A stretch of DNA of 13,004 nt from Burkholderiaceae bacterium (GTDB lineage: Bacteria > Pseudomonadota > Gammaproteobacteria > Burkholderiales > Burkholderiaceae_E): NCBI GenBank assembly GCA_019428955.1, contig JAHYJF010000078.1:1-13004 (forward strand), given 5' to 3'. Below, piece by piece: positions 7,286-13,004 of the stretch. Both the position numbers and the translations under genes were made by a program. Position 1 is the stretch's first letter, and every line of letters starts with the position of its first letter. The notes beneath the pieces were generated by a model. The model had not been told where the DNA came from. It worked only from the letters and a program-made list of their open reading frames with translations, and searched no databases.

Positions 7286-8091
7286 GCACTGCACTCGGGC
7301 GCCTGTGGCTGGTGCCGGCACCGATCGGTGCTCCCGGCGACGCGCGTGAAGTACTCCCGGCGGCGACCCTGGCCGTGATCGCCGAGCTCGAAGTATTCAT
7401 AGTCGAGAACGCCAAGAGCGCGCGGGCGTTCCTGCGGGAACTAGACTTGGCCCGACCGCTGCAGGAACTGGAAATGCAGGAGTGGAACGAACACAGTCGC
7501 AGCGAGGATCTGCCGCTGGCACTGGCACCACTGCTCGCCGGCCGCGACGTCGGCCTGGTATCCGAGGCCGGATGCCCGGCGGTGGCCGACCCCGGCGCCG
7601 ACCTGGTGGCGGCGGCCCATGCCCGTGGCATAGAAGTGCGGCCACTGGTCGGTCCGAGTTCCTTGTTGCTGGCGCTGATGGGTTCCGGCCTTAACGGCCA
7701 GCGCTTCAGTTTTGCCGGCTACCTGCCAGTCGACGCTGGCGAGCGCGCCGCGGCGATCAGCGCCTGTGAACGGCGCTCGGCGCTCGGTGACGAAACCGTG
7801 CTGCTGATCGAGACGCCCTACCGCAACCGCCAGATCCTCGCCGCGCTACTGGAACATCTGCAGCCCGACACCAGGGTGCTGGTGGCCAGCGGCTTGACCC
7901 TGCCCGAGCAACGCATCGTGATGCGCAGCGTGCGGGAGCTGCGCACCGCGCCGCCGGACCTGCCCCGCACGCCGACCGTGTTCGGCTTGCTGGCCGGACC
8001 GCGCGGCCGGGCCGCATCGGCCCCCGCCGGGCGGCACGATCGGCCCCAGCGCCCGGTAAGCCCGCGCGGCTCTCGGCCACGCCGCGGCTAG
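7282..8091 (+). CDS. RsmI-like tetrapyrrole-methylase-fold SAM methyltransferase
   Basis: The 269-residue product has the tetrapyrrole methylase fold and most resembles RsmI, the 16S rRNA C1402 ribose methylase. RsmI-like blocks appear in order: RLWLVPAPIGAPGD (7-20), GLVSEAGCPAVADPG (91-105), PLVGPSSLLLALMGSGL (121-137), RFSFAGYLP (141-149) and LLIETPYRNRQIL (174-186). Several usual residues differ, for example SEAGCP where RsmI has SDAGTP and ETPYRN where it has ESPHR. The C-terminal helical domain of RsmI is missing; the last 30 residues are an Arg/Pro/Ala/Ser basic tail. It is therefore probably a paralogue with its own, unassigned target, and true rsmI would be elsewhere. The ATG overlaps the maf stop as ATGA, with GGGA seven bases before it. 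Confidence 0.85.
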   Translation: MSTALGRLWLVPAPIGAPGDAREVLPAATLAVIAELEVFIVENAKSARAFLRELDLARPLQELEMQEWNEHSRSEDLPLALAPLLAGRDVGLVSEAGCPAVADPGADLVAAAHARGIEVRPLVGPSSLLLALMGSGLNGQRFSFAGYLPVDAGERAAAISACERRSALGDETVLLIETPYRNRQILAALLEHLQPDTRVLVASGLTLPEQRIVMRSVRELRTAPPDLPRTPTVFGLLAGPRGRAASAPAGRHDRPQRPVSPRGSRPRRG

Positions 8092-8107
8092 CGCCGCCTC
8101 TGGCGCT
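8090..8107. terminator. possible bidirectional hairpin between convergent genes
   Basis: AGCGCC (8090-8095), a 6-base loop and GGCGCT (8102-8107) form a perfect 6-base stem in the 22-base gap between the methylase stop and the sppA stop. It overlaps the methylase stop codon. An alternative stem, GCGGC-TAGC-GCCGC, covers 8084-8097. Neither strand has a T run after the stem, so termination here would not be of the standard intrinsic type. The position suits a shared end for two converging messages. Confidence 0.3.
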
Positions 8108-8113
8108 GTCGGT

Positions 8114-9085
8114 CTAGCGCAGCCGCCAGTTGGCGGAACCGGCGCCGAGCGACGCCGGCAACGCGCCCGCGACACTGGCGCCAAAGCGCTTGGTGAGCCG
8201 ATCGAGCAAGGCCTCGTGGTGCGAGAAGTCGACCAAGTACTCGGCCTTGATCACGTCGCGGGCTACCACGTCCACGCTTCCCAGAGCATCGGCCAGCCCC
8301 AGTTCGATCGACCGCGTTCCACTCCAAATCAGGCCGTTGAAGACGTCGGCGTCGGCCTTGAGGCGCTCTCCCCGACCCTGGCGCACCGCCGCGATGAACT
8401 GCGCGTGGATCTCGGCGAGCATGCCCTTGGCGTGGGCGAGCTCCTCCGGGCTGACTGGTTTGAAGCTGTCGAGGAAACCCTTGTTGCTCCCGGCCGTGAT
8501 CAACCGTCGTTCGACCCCGAGCTTGTCGATGGTGCCGACAAAGCCGAAGCCGTTGATCAGGACTCCGATCGACCCCACCAGGCTGGCCTTGTCGACGTAG
8601 ATTCGGTCGGCGGCCGCGGCCACGTAGTAGGCCCCCGAAGCGCCCAGATCCTCGATCACGGCGTAAAGGGGAATCTTGGGATAGAGCTGGCGCTGGCGAC
8701 GAATTTCGTCATAGACGATTCCCGCCTGCACCGGACTGCCACCGGGGCTGTTGATCCTCAGCACCACGCCGGCAGTGTGCTTATCCTTGAAGGCGTCCTG
8801 TAGTGCGCCGACCAGGTTATCGGCCGAAACCGGACCGTCAGACTCGAGCACGCCGTTCAATTCGATCAGCGCGGTGTGGCGTTCCGAGCGCACCGGCAGA
8901 TCGTCCCAATCCCAGACCCCAGCCATCACCAGCAGGCCGGCAATGACCAGCGCCAGGAACGCGAGCTTGAAAAAGATGCCCCAGCGCCTGTTCCTGCGCT
9001 TCTCGCGCAAGACCTCGCGGGCGAACCGTTCGATCAGGCTGCGCTCCCAACCACTGGCGCGCTGCCCACTTTCCAGATCTTCCAT
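8114..9085 (-). CDS. sppA: signal peptide peptidase SppA-like S49 serine protease
   Basis: S49 proteases of this type cut remnant signal peptides and other membrane peptides, using a Ser/Lys dyad on the outer face of the inner membrane. The 323-residue product has a basic cytoplasmic N terminus, one membrane helix at about 37-57 (FFKLAFLALVIAGLLVMAGVW), then a single protease domain. SPGGSP is at 113-118, the nucleophile is Ser150 in GASGAYY, and the general base is Lys202 in TAGSNKGFLDSF. The 52-residue Ser-Lys spacing equals that of the short Bacillus SppA. It is the short, one-domain form, not the double-domain E. coli protein. The ATG at 9085 is preferred because GAGGTGA lies just before it; a GTG at 9127 in frame would add 14 residues. 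Confidence 0.92.
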   Translation of the reverse strand: MEDLESGQRASGWERSLIERFAREVLREKRRNRRWGIFFKLAFLALVIAGLLVMAGVWDWDDLPVRSERHTALIELNGVLESDGPVSADNLVGALQDAFKDKHTAGVVLRINSPGGSPVQAGIVYDEIRRQRQLYPKIPLYAVIEDLGASGAYYVAAAADRIYVDKASLVGSIGVLINGFGFVGTIDKLGVERRLITAGSNKGFLDSFKPVSPEELAHAKGMLAEIHAQFIAAVRQGRGERLKADADVFNGLIWSGTRSIELGLADALGSVDVVARDVIKAEYLVDFSHHEALLDRLTKRFGASVAGALPASLGAGSANWRLR

Positions 9086-9089
9086 CTGA

Positions 9090-9096
9090 TCACCTC
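9090..9096 (-). promoter_or_regulatory. ribosome binding site that decides the sppA start
   Basis: On the minus strand this reads GAGGTGA, with its GAGG core seven bases before the ATG at 9085. The upstream in-frame GTG at 9127 has no comparable site, so the shorter protein is favoured. Confidence 0.6.
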
Positions 9097-9130
9097 GCTG
9101 CTTTGCGGCCGATCCGGGGCGGGACACGAT

Positions 9131-9790
9131 TCAGACCCGGGCCAGCACCTCGGCCCGCAGTTGCGCCACCGTATCTACCAGGACCAGCGCCGGTTCACCG
9201 CCAAGCGCGCTGCGGGGGTGTGCACCGTAGCTTACGCCGATTGCAGCGGATCCGGCTCGCCGTGCCATGCCCAGATCGTGGGTCGTATCGCCGATCATCA
9301 GCGCTTCCGAAGTCGCGACCCCCAGTTCGGCACAGATGTCCTGGAGCATCCAGGGAGCCGGCTTGGGAGATCCCTCGTCCGCGCAGCGGCTGGTGATGAA
9401 GCGATCCTTCCAGCCGGTCTGGCGCAACGCGCGATCGAGCCCCACCCGTGACTTGCCGGTGGCGATCGCCAGCCAGGACGAAGTCTGCGCCAGCGCGTCG
9501 AGCACCTCGACGATGCCTTCGAAGGGCTGCAGGTGCGGGTCGCGCTGGAAGAAATGAACCTTGTAGCGGTCGATGAAGGCGTCTTCCTGGGAATCGCCAA
9601 TCGTGGGCACTGCGGTGCGGATGGCATCGCGCAGCCCCAGGCCGATGACGTGCGACGCCTGCTCGTGGCTGGGCACCTCGAGACCCAGGTCGGCTGCGGC
9701 CCCGCGGATCGCCGCGACGATCGCGCTGGTCGAATCGATCAGGGTTCCGTCCCAGTCGAACACCACCACTTTGTATCCGGGCTCACTCAT
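9131..9790 (-). CDS. HAD-superfamily phosphatase, Gph/PGP-like
   Basis: This is a subfamily IA haloacid-dehalogenase hydrolase; relatives remove phosphate from 2-phosphoglycolate or similar small substrates. The 219-residue product shows all four motifs: Asp12 and Asp14 in VFDWDGTLIDS, Thr111 in AIATGKS, Lys143 in GSPKPAP, and Asp168/Asp172 in MIGDTTHDLGMA. A helical cap of about 70 residues lies between motifs I and II. The start ATG at 9790 overlaps the rluC stop as ATGAGTGA, with AGGA eight bases upstream, so translation is likely coupled to rluC. An earlier frame start at 9823 lies deeper in rluC and adds nothing recognisable. The substrate cannot be read from sequence, so no gene symbol is given. 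Confidence 0.9.
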   Translation of the reverse strand: MSEPGYKVVVFDWDGTLIDSTSAIVAAIRGAAADLGLEVPSHEQASHVIGLGLRDAIRTAVPTIGDSQEDAFIDRYKVHFFQRDPHLQPFEGIVEVLDALAQTSSWLAIATGKSRVGLDRALRQTGWKDRFITSRCADEGSPKPAPWMLQDICAELGVATSEALMIGDTTHDLGMARRAGSAAIGVSYGAHPRSALGGEPALVLVDTVAQLRAEVLARV

Positions 9791-10736
9791 TGATTGATCC
9801 TGCCGCAGGAACGAGCGCCACAAAGGCGGCCGACAAGGGCGCCTTGATCGTCATTAATCGCCCGGATTGAGGGTGCCGGAAGCTGATGCGCGCCGCGTGC
9901 AGGAACATCCGCCGATGTCCGTGCTTGGCCAACAGCCGGTTGGTCTCGAAATTGCCGTACTTGTCGTCGCCCGCGATCGGGAACCCGGCGTCGGCCAGAT
10001 GGACCCGGATCTGGTGGGTCCGGCCGGTCAGCAACTCGGCTTCGACCAGGCTGAATTCACCGAGATTCGGTACGATCACCGAGGCCAACCCGGTGATCCT
10101 GGTGCGCGCCTCCTGGCCCTCTGGGTGAGCCGCAACCCGGCGCTCGCCCTCGCCGGTCAGGTAGCGCTGCAGCGGCGAAGCCATGGTCTTGGTGCGCTTG
10201 GGAAAACGTCCGTTCACGATCGCCAGGTAGCGCTTGTCGGTACTGCGCTCGCGCAACTGGCGATGGAGCTCGAGCAGCCAGGGCCGCTTGCGGGCGAACA
10301 GCAGCACGCCCGAGGTCTCGCGATCGAGCCGGTGGACCAGCTCCAGGAAGGGTTCGTGCGGGCGCGCGGCGCGCAACTGTTCGATCGCGCCGCTGACCAC
10401 GCCGCTGCCGCCATGGACCGCCAGTCCAGCGGGTTTGTCGATCGCCACTATACCCTCGTCCTCATAGACGATCGGCAGCCGCCCACCAGCGGCAGCGGCC
10501 AGCTGCGAAGACCCGCGTCCCTTGACCTGCTCCGGCTGGGCCAACCTGAGCGGCGGAATCCGGAGCTGTTCGCCCAGTTGCAGCCGATGGTCCGCCTTGG
10601 TGCGGCGCCCGTCGATGCGCAGCTGTCCGCTGCGAATCAGCTGGTAGAGATGGCTGCGTGGCACCCCCTTGCAGGTTCGGATCAGGAAATTGTCGAGCCG
10701 CTGGCCGGCGCTGTTCGCGTCGATACTAACCAGCAC
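9783..10736 (-). CDS. rluC: 23S rRNA pseudouridine synthase RluC
   Basis: RluC makes pseudouridines at 955, 2504 and 2580 of 23S rRNA. From GTG at 10736 the product has 317 residues, nearly the E. coli length of 319. An S4 RNA-binding domain (QRLDNFLIRTCKGVPRSHLY from residue 12) is followed by the RluA-type catalytic domain with Asp138 in HRLDRETSGVLL and the later TGRTHQIRVHLADAGFPI. Divergent position to rne matches E. coli and supports RluC over RluD. The frame stays open to TTG codons at 10835 and 10859, but that extra N-terminal part is Gly/Ser/Ala-rich and matches nothing expected. A candidate plus-strand -10 box for rne lies there too. The start is therefore uncertain; GTG 10736 has only a close-set AGG before it. 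Confidence 0.9.
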   Translation of the reverse strand: MLVSIDANSAGQRLDNFLIRTCKGVPRSHLYQLIRSGQLRIDGRRTKADHRLQLGEQLRIPPLRLAQPEQVKGRGSSQLAAAAGGRLPIVYEDEGIVAIDKPAGLAVHGGSGVVSGAIEQLRAARPHEPFLELVHRLDRETSGVLLFARKRPWLLELHRQLRERSTDKRYLAIVNGRFPKRTKTMASPLQRYLTGEGERRVAAHPEGQEARTRITGLASVIVPNLGEFSLVEAELLTGRTHQIRVHLADAGFPIAGDDKYGNFETNRLLAKHGHRRMFLHAARISFRHPQSGRLMTIKAPLSAAFVALVPAAGSINE

Positions 10737-10837
10737 TACCTGCCCGGCGACCCCGCTCGCCCCCAGCTCAGATGAGCCGGCCGAACCGCCGCCGGACCCA
10801 GATTGCGCTTGAACTTGTGTACCTAAGATCTTCAAAT

Positions 10838-10846
10838 TGCTATACT
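10838..10846 (+). promoter_or_regulatory. extended -10 promoter candidate for rne
   Basis: The plus strand reads TGCTATACT, a TGn extension with TATACT (five of six to consensus). Transcription would start near 10853, giving rne a leader of about 480 bases. The best -35-like hexamers nearby (TGTACC at 10818, TTGTGT at 10815) are poor or badly spaced. The minus strand reads TATAGC over 10839-10844, a weaker opposed -10 that could serve rluC. Confidence 0.45.
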
Positions 10847-10915
10847 CACGGGGCCGCAAAGTGATGGCAGGCGTTGTAAAGTCGGGCAGTGAGGATTTGC
10901 AGCAGCGGGTGCAGT

Positions 10916-10929
10916 GGTCGTAAACGACC
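10916..10929 (+). other. leader hairpin 1
   Basis: GGTCG-TAAA-CGACC forms a perfect 5-base stem with a four-base loop, extended by a T-G wobble on the outside. It is the first clear hairpin downstream of the candidate rne start of transcription. Confidence 0.5.
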
Positions 10930-11036
10930 GACTACCCGAGCCAAATCCGGCCACACCACGATTGTTAACGACGTGCCGAGGGTTCCGATTCTACCGGTAC
11001 CCAGAGAATCACAGACGGCAGGAAGAATACTTGGAA

Positions 11037-11068
11037 CCGCGGCTCCGAGCCTTAAGAACGGAGCGCGG
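11037..11068 (+). other. leader hairpin 2, strong 10-pair stem
   Basis: The left arm CCGCGGCTCCG (11037-11047) pairs with CGGAGCGCGG (11059-11068) over ten pairs with a single bulged G at 11042, around an 11-base loop AGCCTTAAGAA. It is among the strongest stems in the gap. A bulged stem in this place is a good candidate for an RNase E recognition hairpin, but that role is inference. Confidence 0.55.
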
Positions 11069-11099
11069 GAAGATGCGAATTCATCGAGAACTATACGAG

Positions 11100-11123
11100 C
11101 GGCTTGCGTAGATTCGCAGGCCG
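11100..11123 (+). other. leader hairpin 3
   Basis: CGGCTTGCG (11100-11108) pairs with CGCAGGCCG (11115-11123) over nine pairs including one G-U, with the loop TAGATT. Its right arm contains CGCAGGCC, an 8-mer that recurs at 11221-11228 in hairpin 4. Confidence 0.5.
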
Positions 11124-11201
11124 GCAAAACCTGTGCAGAACCCACTGAACAACTCGCAGCAACCACGAACCAGAGTGCCGATACGCGCACTACCGGGCGT
11201 C

Positions 11202-11228
11202 GGCCTGCGCGGGAATCGCTCGCAGGCC
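11202..11228 (+). other. leader hairpin 4
   Basis: GGCCTGCG (11202-11209) and CGCAGGCC (11221-11228) form a perfect 8-base stem around an 11-base loop. The left arm is also a perfect complement to the CGCAGGCC in hairpin 3, so the two hairpins could exchange partners. Confidence 0.55.
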
Positions 11229-11235
11229 CAACGCT

Positions 11236-11250
11236 AGCGGCAACACCGCT
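11236..11250 (+). other. leader hairpin 5, small
   Basis: AGCGG-CAACA-CCGCT is a perfect 5-base stem with a five-base loop, eight bases after hairpin 4 and about 80 bases before the rne start codon. It is short enough to be chance in this composition. Confidence 0.35.
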
Positions 11251-11320
11251 TCGCGCTCGTCTCTCGCTGTTGCATTCGCATCTCCCGCTGGTTTTCGCGT
11301 CGGCCACGCCTGTTGACGCC

Positions 11321-11325
11321 GGGAG
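11321..11325 (+). promoter_or_regulatory. ribosome binding site of rne
   Basis: GGGAG lies eight bases before the ATG at 11334, good spacing. It fixes the start at MKRMLFNAT, the family's normal N terminus. Confidence 0.65.
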
Positions 11326-11333
11326 TAGTCAGA

Positions 11334-13004
11334 ATGAAACGAATGCTGTTCAACGCAACCCATGCCGAGGAGTTGCGCGTCGCCATTGTCGAGGGGCAGA
11401 AACTCATCGACATCGACATCGAGTCGGCCGGCCGTGAATCACGCAAGAGCAACATCTACAAAGGGGTTATCACCCGCGTAGAGCCCAGCCTCGAAGCCTG
11501 CTTCATGAATTACGGCGAAGAGCGCCACGGCTTCCTGCCCTTCAAGGAAATTTCCCGGATCTATTTCAAGGCCGGCGTGGAAGTCTCGAAGGCCCGCATC
11601 CAGGACGTGCTCAGCGAGGGCCAGGAACTCATCGTCCAGGTCGACAAGGAAGAGCGCGGCAACAAGGGCGCGGCCCTGACGACCTTCATTTCGCTCGCTG
11701 GCCGCTACCTGGTCCTGATGCCCAACAACCCCCGTGGCGGCGGTGTCTCGCGCCGCGTCGAGGGCGAGGAACGCCAGGAATTGCGCGAAGTGATGGACTC
11801 CCTCGAGTATCCCGCGGGAATGAGCCTGATCGCGCGCACCGCCGGACTGGGGCGCGCCGGAGAAGAACTGCAGTGGGACCTCAACTACCTGCTCAAGCTT
11901 TGGCAGGCCATCGAGGGTGCCGCCAAGTCCGCCCCGGGGGCGTTCCTGATCTATCAGGAATCGAGCCTGGTAATCCGCGCGATTCGTGACTATTTCACCG
12001 TCGACGTCGGCGAACTGCTCATCGACACGCCCGAAATCTACGAACAGGCGCGCCAGTTCATGGGGCATGTGATGCCCGACCTGGTCAGCCGCGTCAAGAT
12101 CTACAAAGACGAAGTGCCGCTGTTCTCGCGCTTCCAGATCGAACACCAGATCGAGACCGCCTACGCCCGGATCGTGCCGCTGCCCTCGGGCGGCGCGATC
12201 GTGATCGACCACAGCGAGGCACTGGTGGCGATCGACGTCAACTCGGCGCGCGCCACCAAGGGTTCGGATATCGAGGAGACGGCGCTGCGCACCAACCTCG
12301 AGGCGGCCGACGAGGTCGCCCGGCAGATGCGACTGCGCGACCTCGGCGGACTGATCGTGATCGATTTCATCGACATGGAGAACGCCAAGAACCAGCGCGA
12401 GGTAGAAGCCCGGATCAAGGATGCCCTGCACTACGACCGGGCACGCCTGCAGATGGGCAAGATCTCCCGCTTCGGCCTGATGGAGTTGTCGCGCCAGCGG
12501 CTGCGCCCCGCTCTGAACGAAGGCACCCACATCACCTGCCCGCGCTGCAATGGCACAGGCGTGATACGTGACATCGAATCTTCGGCGCTGCACGTCCTGC
12601 GCGTCATCCAAGAAGACTCGATGAAGGAAAACACTGCCGCCATCTACACCCAGGTCCCGGTTGAGGTTGCAACCTATCTGCTCAACGAAAAGCGTTCCGA
12701 GATCGCCAAGCTCGAGGCCCGGCTCAAGGTCGAGATCGTACTGATCCCCAACAAGTACATCGAGACGCCGCACTACAAGATCGAGCGCATGCGCCACGAC
12801 GACGAGCGTCTGGCCAACTACCGCTCGAGCTTCTCGATCGCGGACGGCCCGAGCGAGGAGAACACCTATCTCGAAGCGAAGCTGGCAGCCCCGGTCAAGC
12901 GCCAGGAGGCGCTGGTCAAGGGCGTCCTGCGCGACCCCAACATGCCGGCGCCCACCCCCCGCCCCGAGGTAACTGCGGCGGTCAAGGTAGCCAAGCCGCT
13001 TGCC
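11334..13004 (+). CDS. rne: ribonuclease E, N-terminal part (runs off the right edge)
   Basis: RNase E is the main endoribonuclease for mRNA decay and for rRNA and tRNA maturation, and its C-terminal half scaffolds the degradosome at the inner membrane. The frame starts MKRMLFNATHAEELRVAIVE and stays open for 557 codons to the window end, so the stop and most of the scaffold are not seen. The order is: RNase H-like start, S1 domain (about 37-120) with YKGVITRVEPSLEACFMNYG, 5' sensor, and DNase I-like domain with Asp301 (ALVAIDVNSARATKG) and Asp344 (GLIVIDFIDM). The zinc-link CPRCNGTG (Cys402, Cys405) follows. All are two residues short of E. coli numbering (303, 346, 404, 407). From about residue 500 it becomes variable and Pro/Ala-rich. 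RNase G is less likely because the frame continues well past its usual end of about 490 residues. Confidence 0.96.
   Translation, partial: MKRMLFNATHAEELRVAIVEGQKLIDIDIESAGRESRKSNIYKGVITRVEPSLEACFMNYGEERHGFLPFKEISRIYFKAGVEVSKARIQDVLSEGQELIVQVDKEERGNKGAALTTFISLAGRYLVLMPNNPRGGGVSRRVEGEERQELREVMDSLEYPAGMSLIARTAGLGRAGEELQWDLNYLLKLWQAIEGAAKSAPGAFLIYQESSLVIRAIRDYFTVDVGELLIDTPEIYEQARQFMGHVMPDLVSRVKIYKDEVPLFSRFQIEHQIETAYARIVPLPSGGAIVIDHSEALVAIDVNSARATKGSDIEETALRTNLEAADEVARQMRLRDLGGLIVIDFIDMENAKNQREVEARIKDALHYDRARLQMGKISRFGLMELSRQRLRPALNEGTHITCPRCNGTGVIRDIESSALHVLRVIQEDSMKENTAAIYTQVPVEVATYLLNEKRSEIAKLEARLKVEIVLIPNKYIETPHYKIERMRHDDERLANYRSSFSIADGPSEENTYLEAKLAAPVKRQEALVKGVLRDPNMPAPTPRPEVTAAVKVAKPLA

Larger units (their letters stand above)
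10853..11333 (+). promoter_or_regulatory. long structured rne leader (5' untranslated region)
   Basis: This stretch before rne holds no protein frame I can support and is visibly less GC-rich than the genes around it. It contains at least four strong hairpins, listed separately, and an A/C-rich, G-poor, probably unpaired segment at about 11127-11178. A long leader with hairpins is how E. coli rne is autoregulated: RNase E recognises and cuts its own leader. By analogy this is probably the autoregulatory region, though no sequence likeness to the E. coli hairpins is claimed. It ends in GGGAG (11321-11325), eight bases before the rne ATG. Confidence 0.55.

Noticed and set aside
10846..11307. 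A 153-codon minus-strand frame across the rluC-rne gap, with a hydrophobic stretch that looks a little like a signal peptide
   Set aside because: The GTG start has no good ribosome binding site, there is no family likeness, and it overlaps the hairpins of the rne leader. Conservation at protein level in relatives would reopen it.
10889..11437. A 182-codon plus-strand frame running from the leader into rne out of frame
   Set aside because: It overlaps 100 bases of the certain rne coding region in another frame and shows no domain. A shorter GTG frame at 10914-11111 was rejected for the same lack of support.
11439..12797. A 452-codon minus-strand open frame opposite rne
   Set aside because: The plus strand encodes RNase E with every catalytic motif intact. 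The antisense frame is a by-product of codon bias.
1..13004. tRNA, rRNA, CRISPR, insertion sequence, toxin-antitoxin, phage or defence genes
   Set aside because: I looked for tRNA arms, repeat-spacer arrays, transposase motifs and terminal inverted repeats on both strands and saw none. Every long stretch is explained by conserved housekeeping genes except the rne leader.

Overview
The window is a chromosomal housekeeping locus of a GC-rich proteobacterium. It holds the fatty-acid and phospholipid synthesis cluster (plsX-fabH-fabD-fabG-acpP-fabF) with rpmF and yceD in front of it, then maf/yceF, an RsmI-like methylase, sppA, an HAD phosphatase, rluC, and the start of rne. The backbone rne / rluC / yceF / yceD-rpmF-plsX-fabHDG-acpP-fabF is the one known from Escherichia coli. 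The extra HAD, sppA and RsmI-like genes, and the wording of AcpP and L32, suggest a betaproteobacterium, perhaps a member of the Rhodocyclales. The lineage is my inference from protein character, not from a search.

Layout, left to right. Bases 1-227 (minus) are the N-terminal part of a small two-helix membrane protein cut by the window edge. Bases 256-6584 (minus) are one long co-directional block, transcribed right to left: yceD, rpmF, plsX, fabH, fabD, fabG, acpP, fabF. PlsX and FabH share a 4-base ATGA overlap, and FabD and FabG share GTGA. AcpP has its own upstream gap with a possible promoter. Bases 6656-8091 (plus) are a two-gene unit, maf/yceF then an RsmI-like methylase, again joined by ATGA. 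Bases 8114-10736 (minus) are rluC, the HAD phosphatase and sppA, converging on the methylase gene with 22 bases between stop codons. Bases 10737-11333 are a long gap with little or no coding signal, best read as a divergent promoter and a long structured rne leader. Bases 11334-13004 (plus) are the first 557 codons of rne, which runs off the right edge.

Functionally the left block makes acyl-ACP. FabD loads malonyl-ACP, FabH primes, FabG reduces, FabF elongates on AcpP, and PlsX turns acyl-ACP into acyl-phosphate for phospholipid synthesis. YceD and L32 tie the block to ribosome assembly. The right half is RNA-centred (RNase E, the pseudouridine synthase RluC, an RsmI-like methylase), with two house-cleaning hydrolases (Maf, HAD) and a membrane protease (SppA).

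I see no mobile element, CRISPR array, tRNA, rRNA or defence system. The most interesting non-coding signal is the rne leader: about 480 bases with several strong hairpins, two of which have near-identical arms that could pair in alternative ways. Both divergent junctions also carry overlapping, opposed -10-like hexamers.
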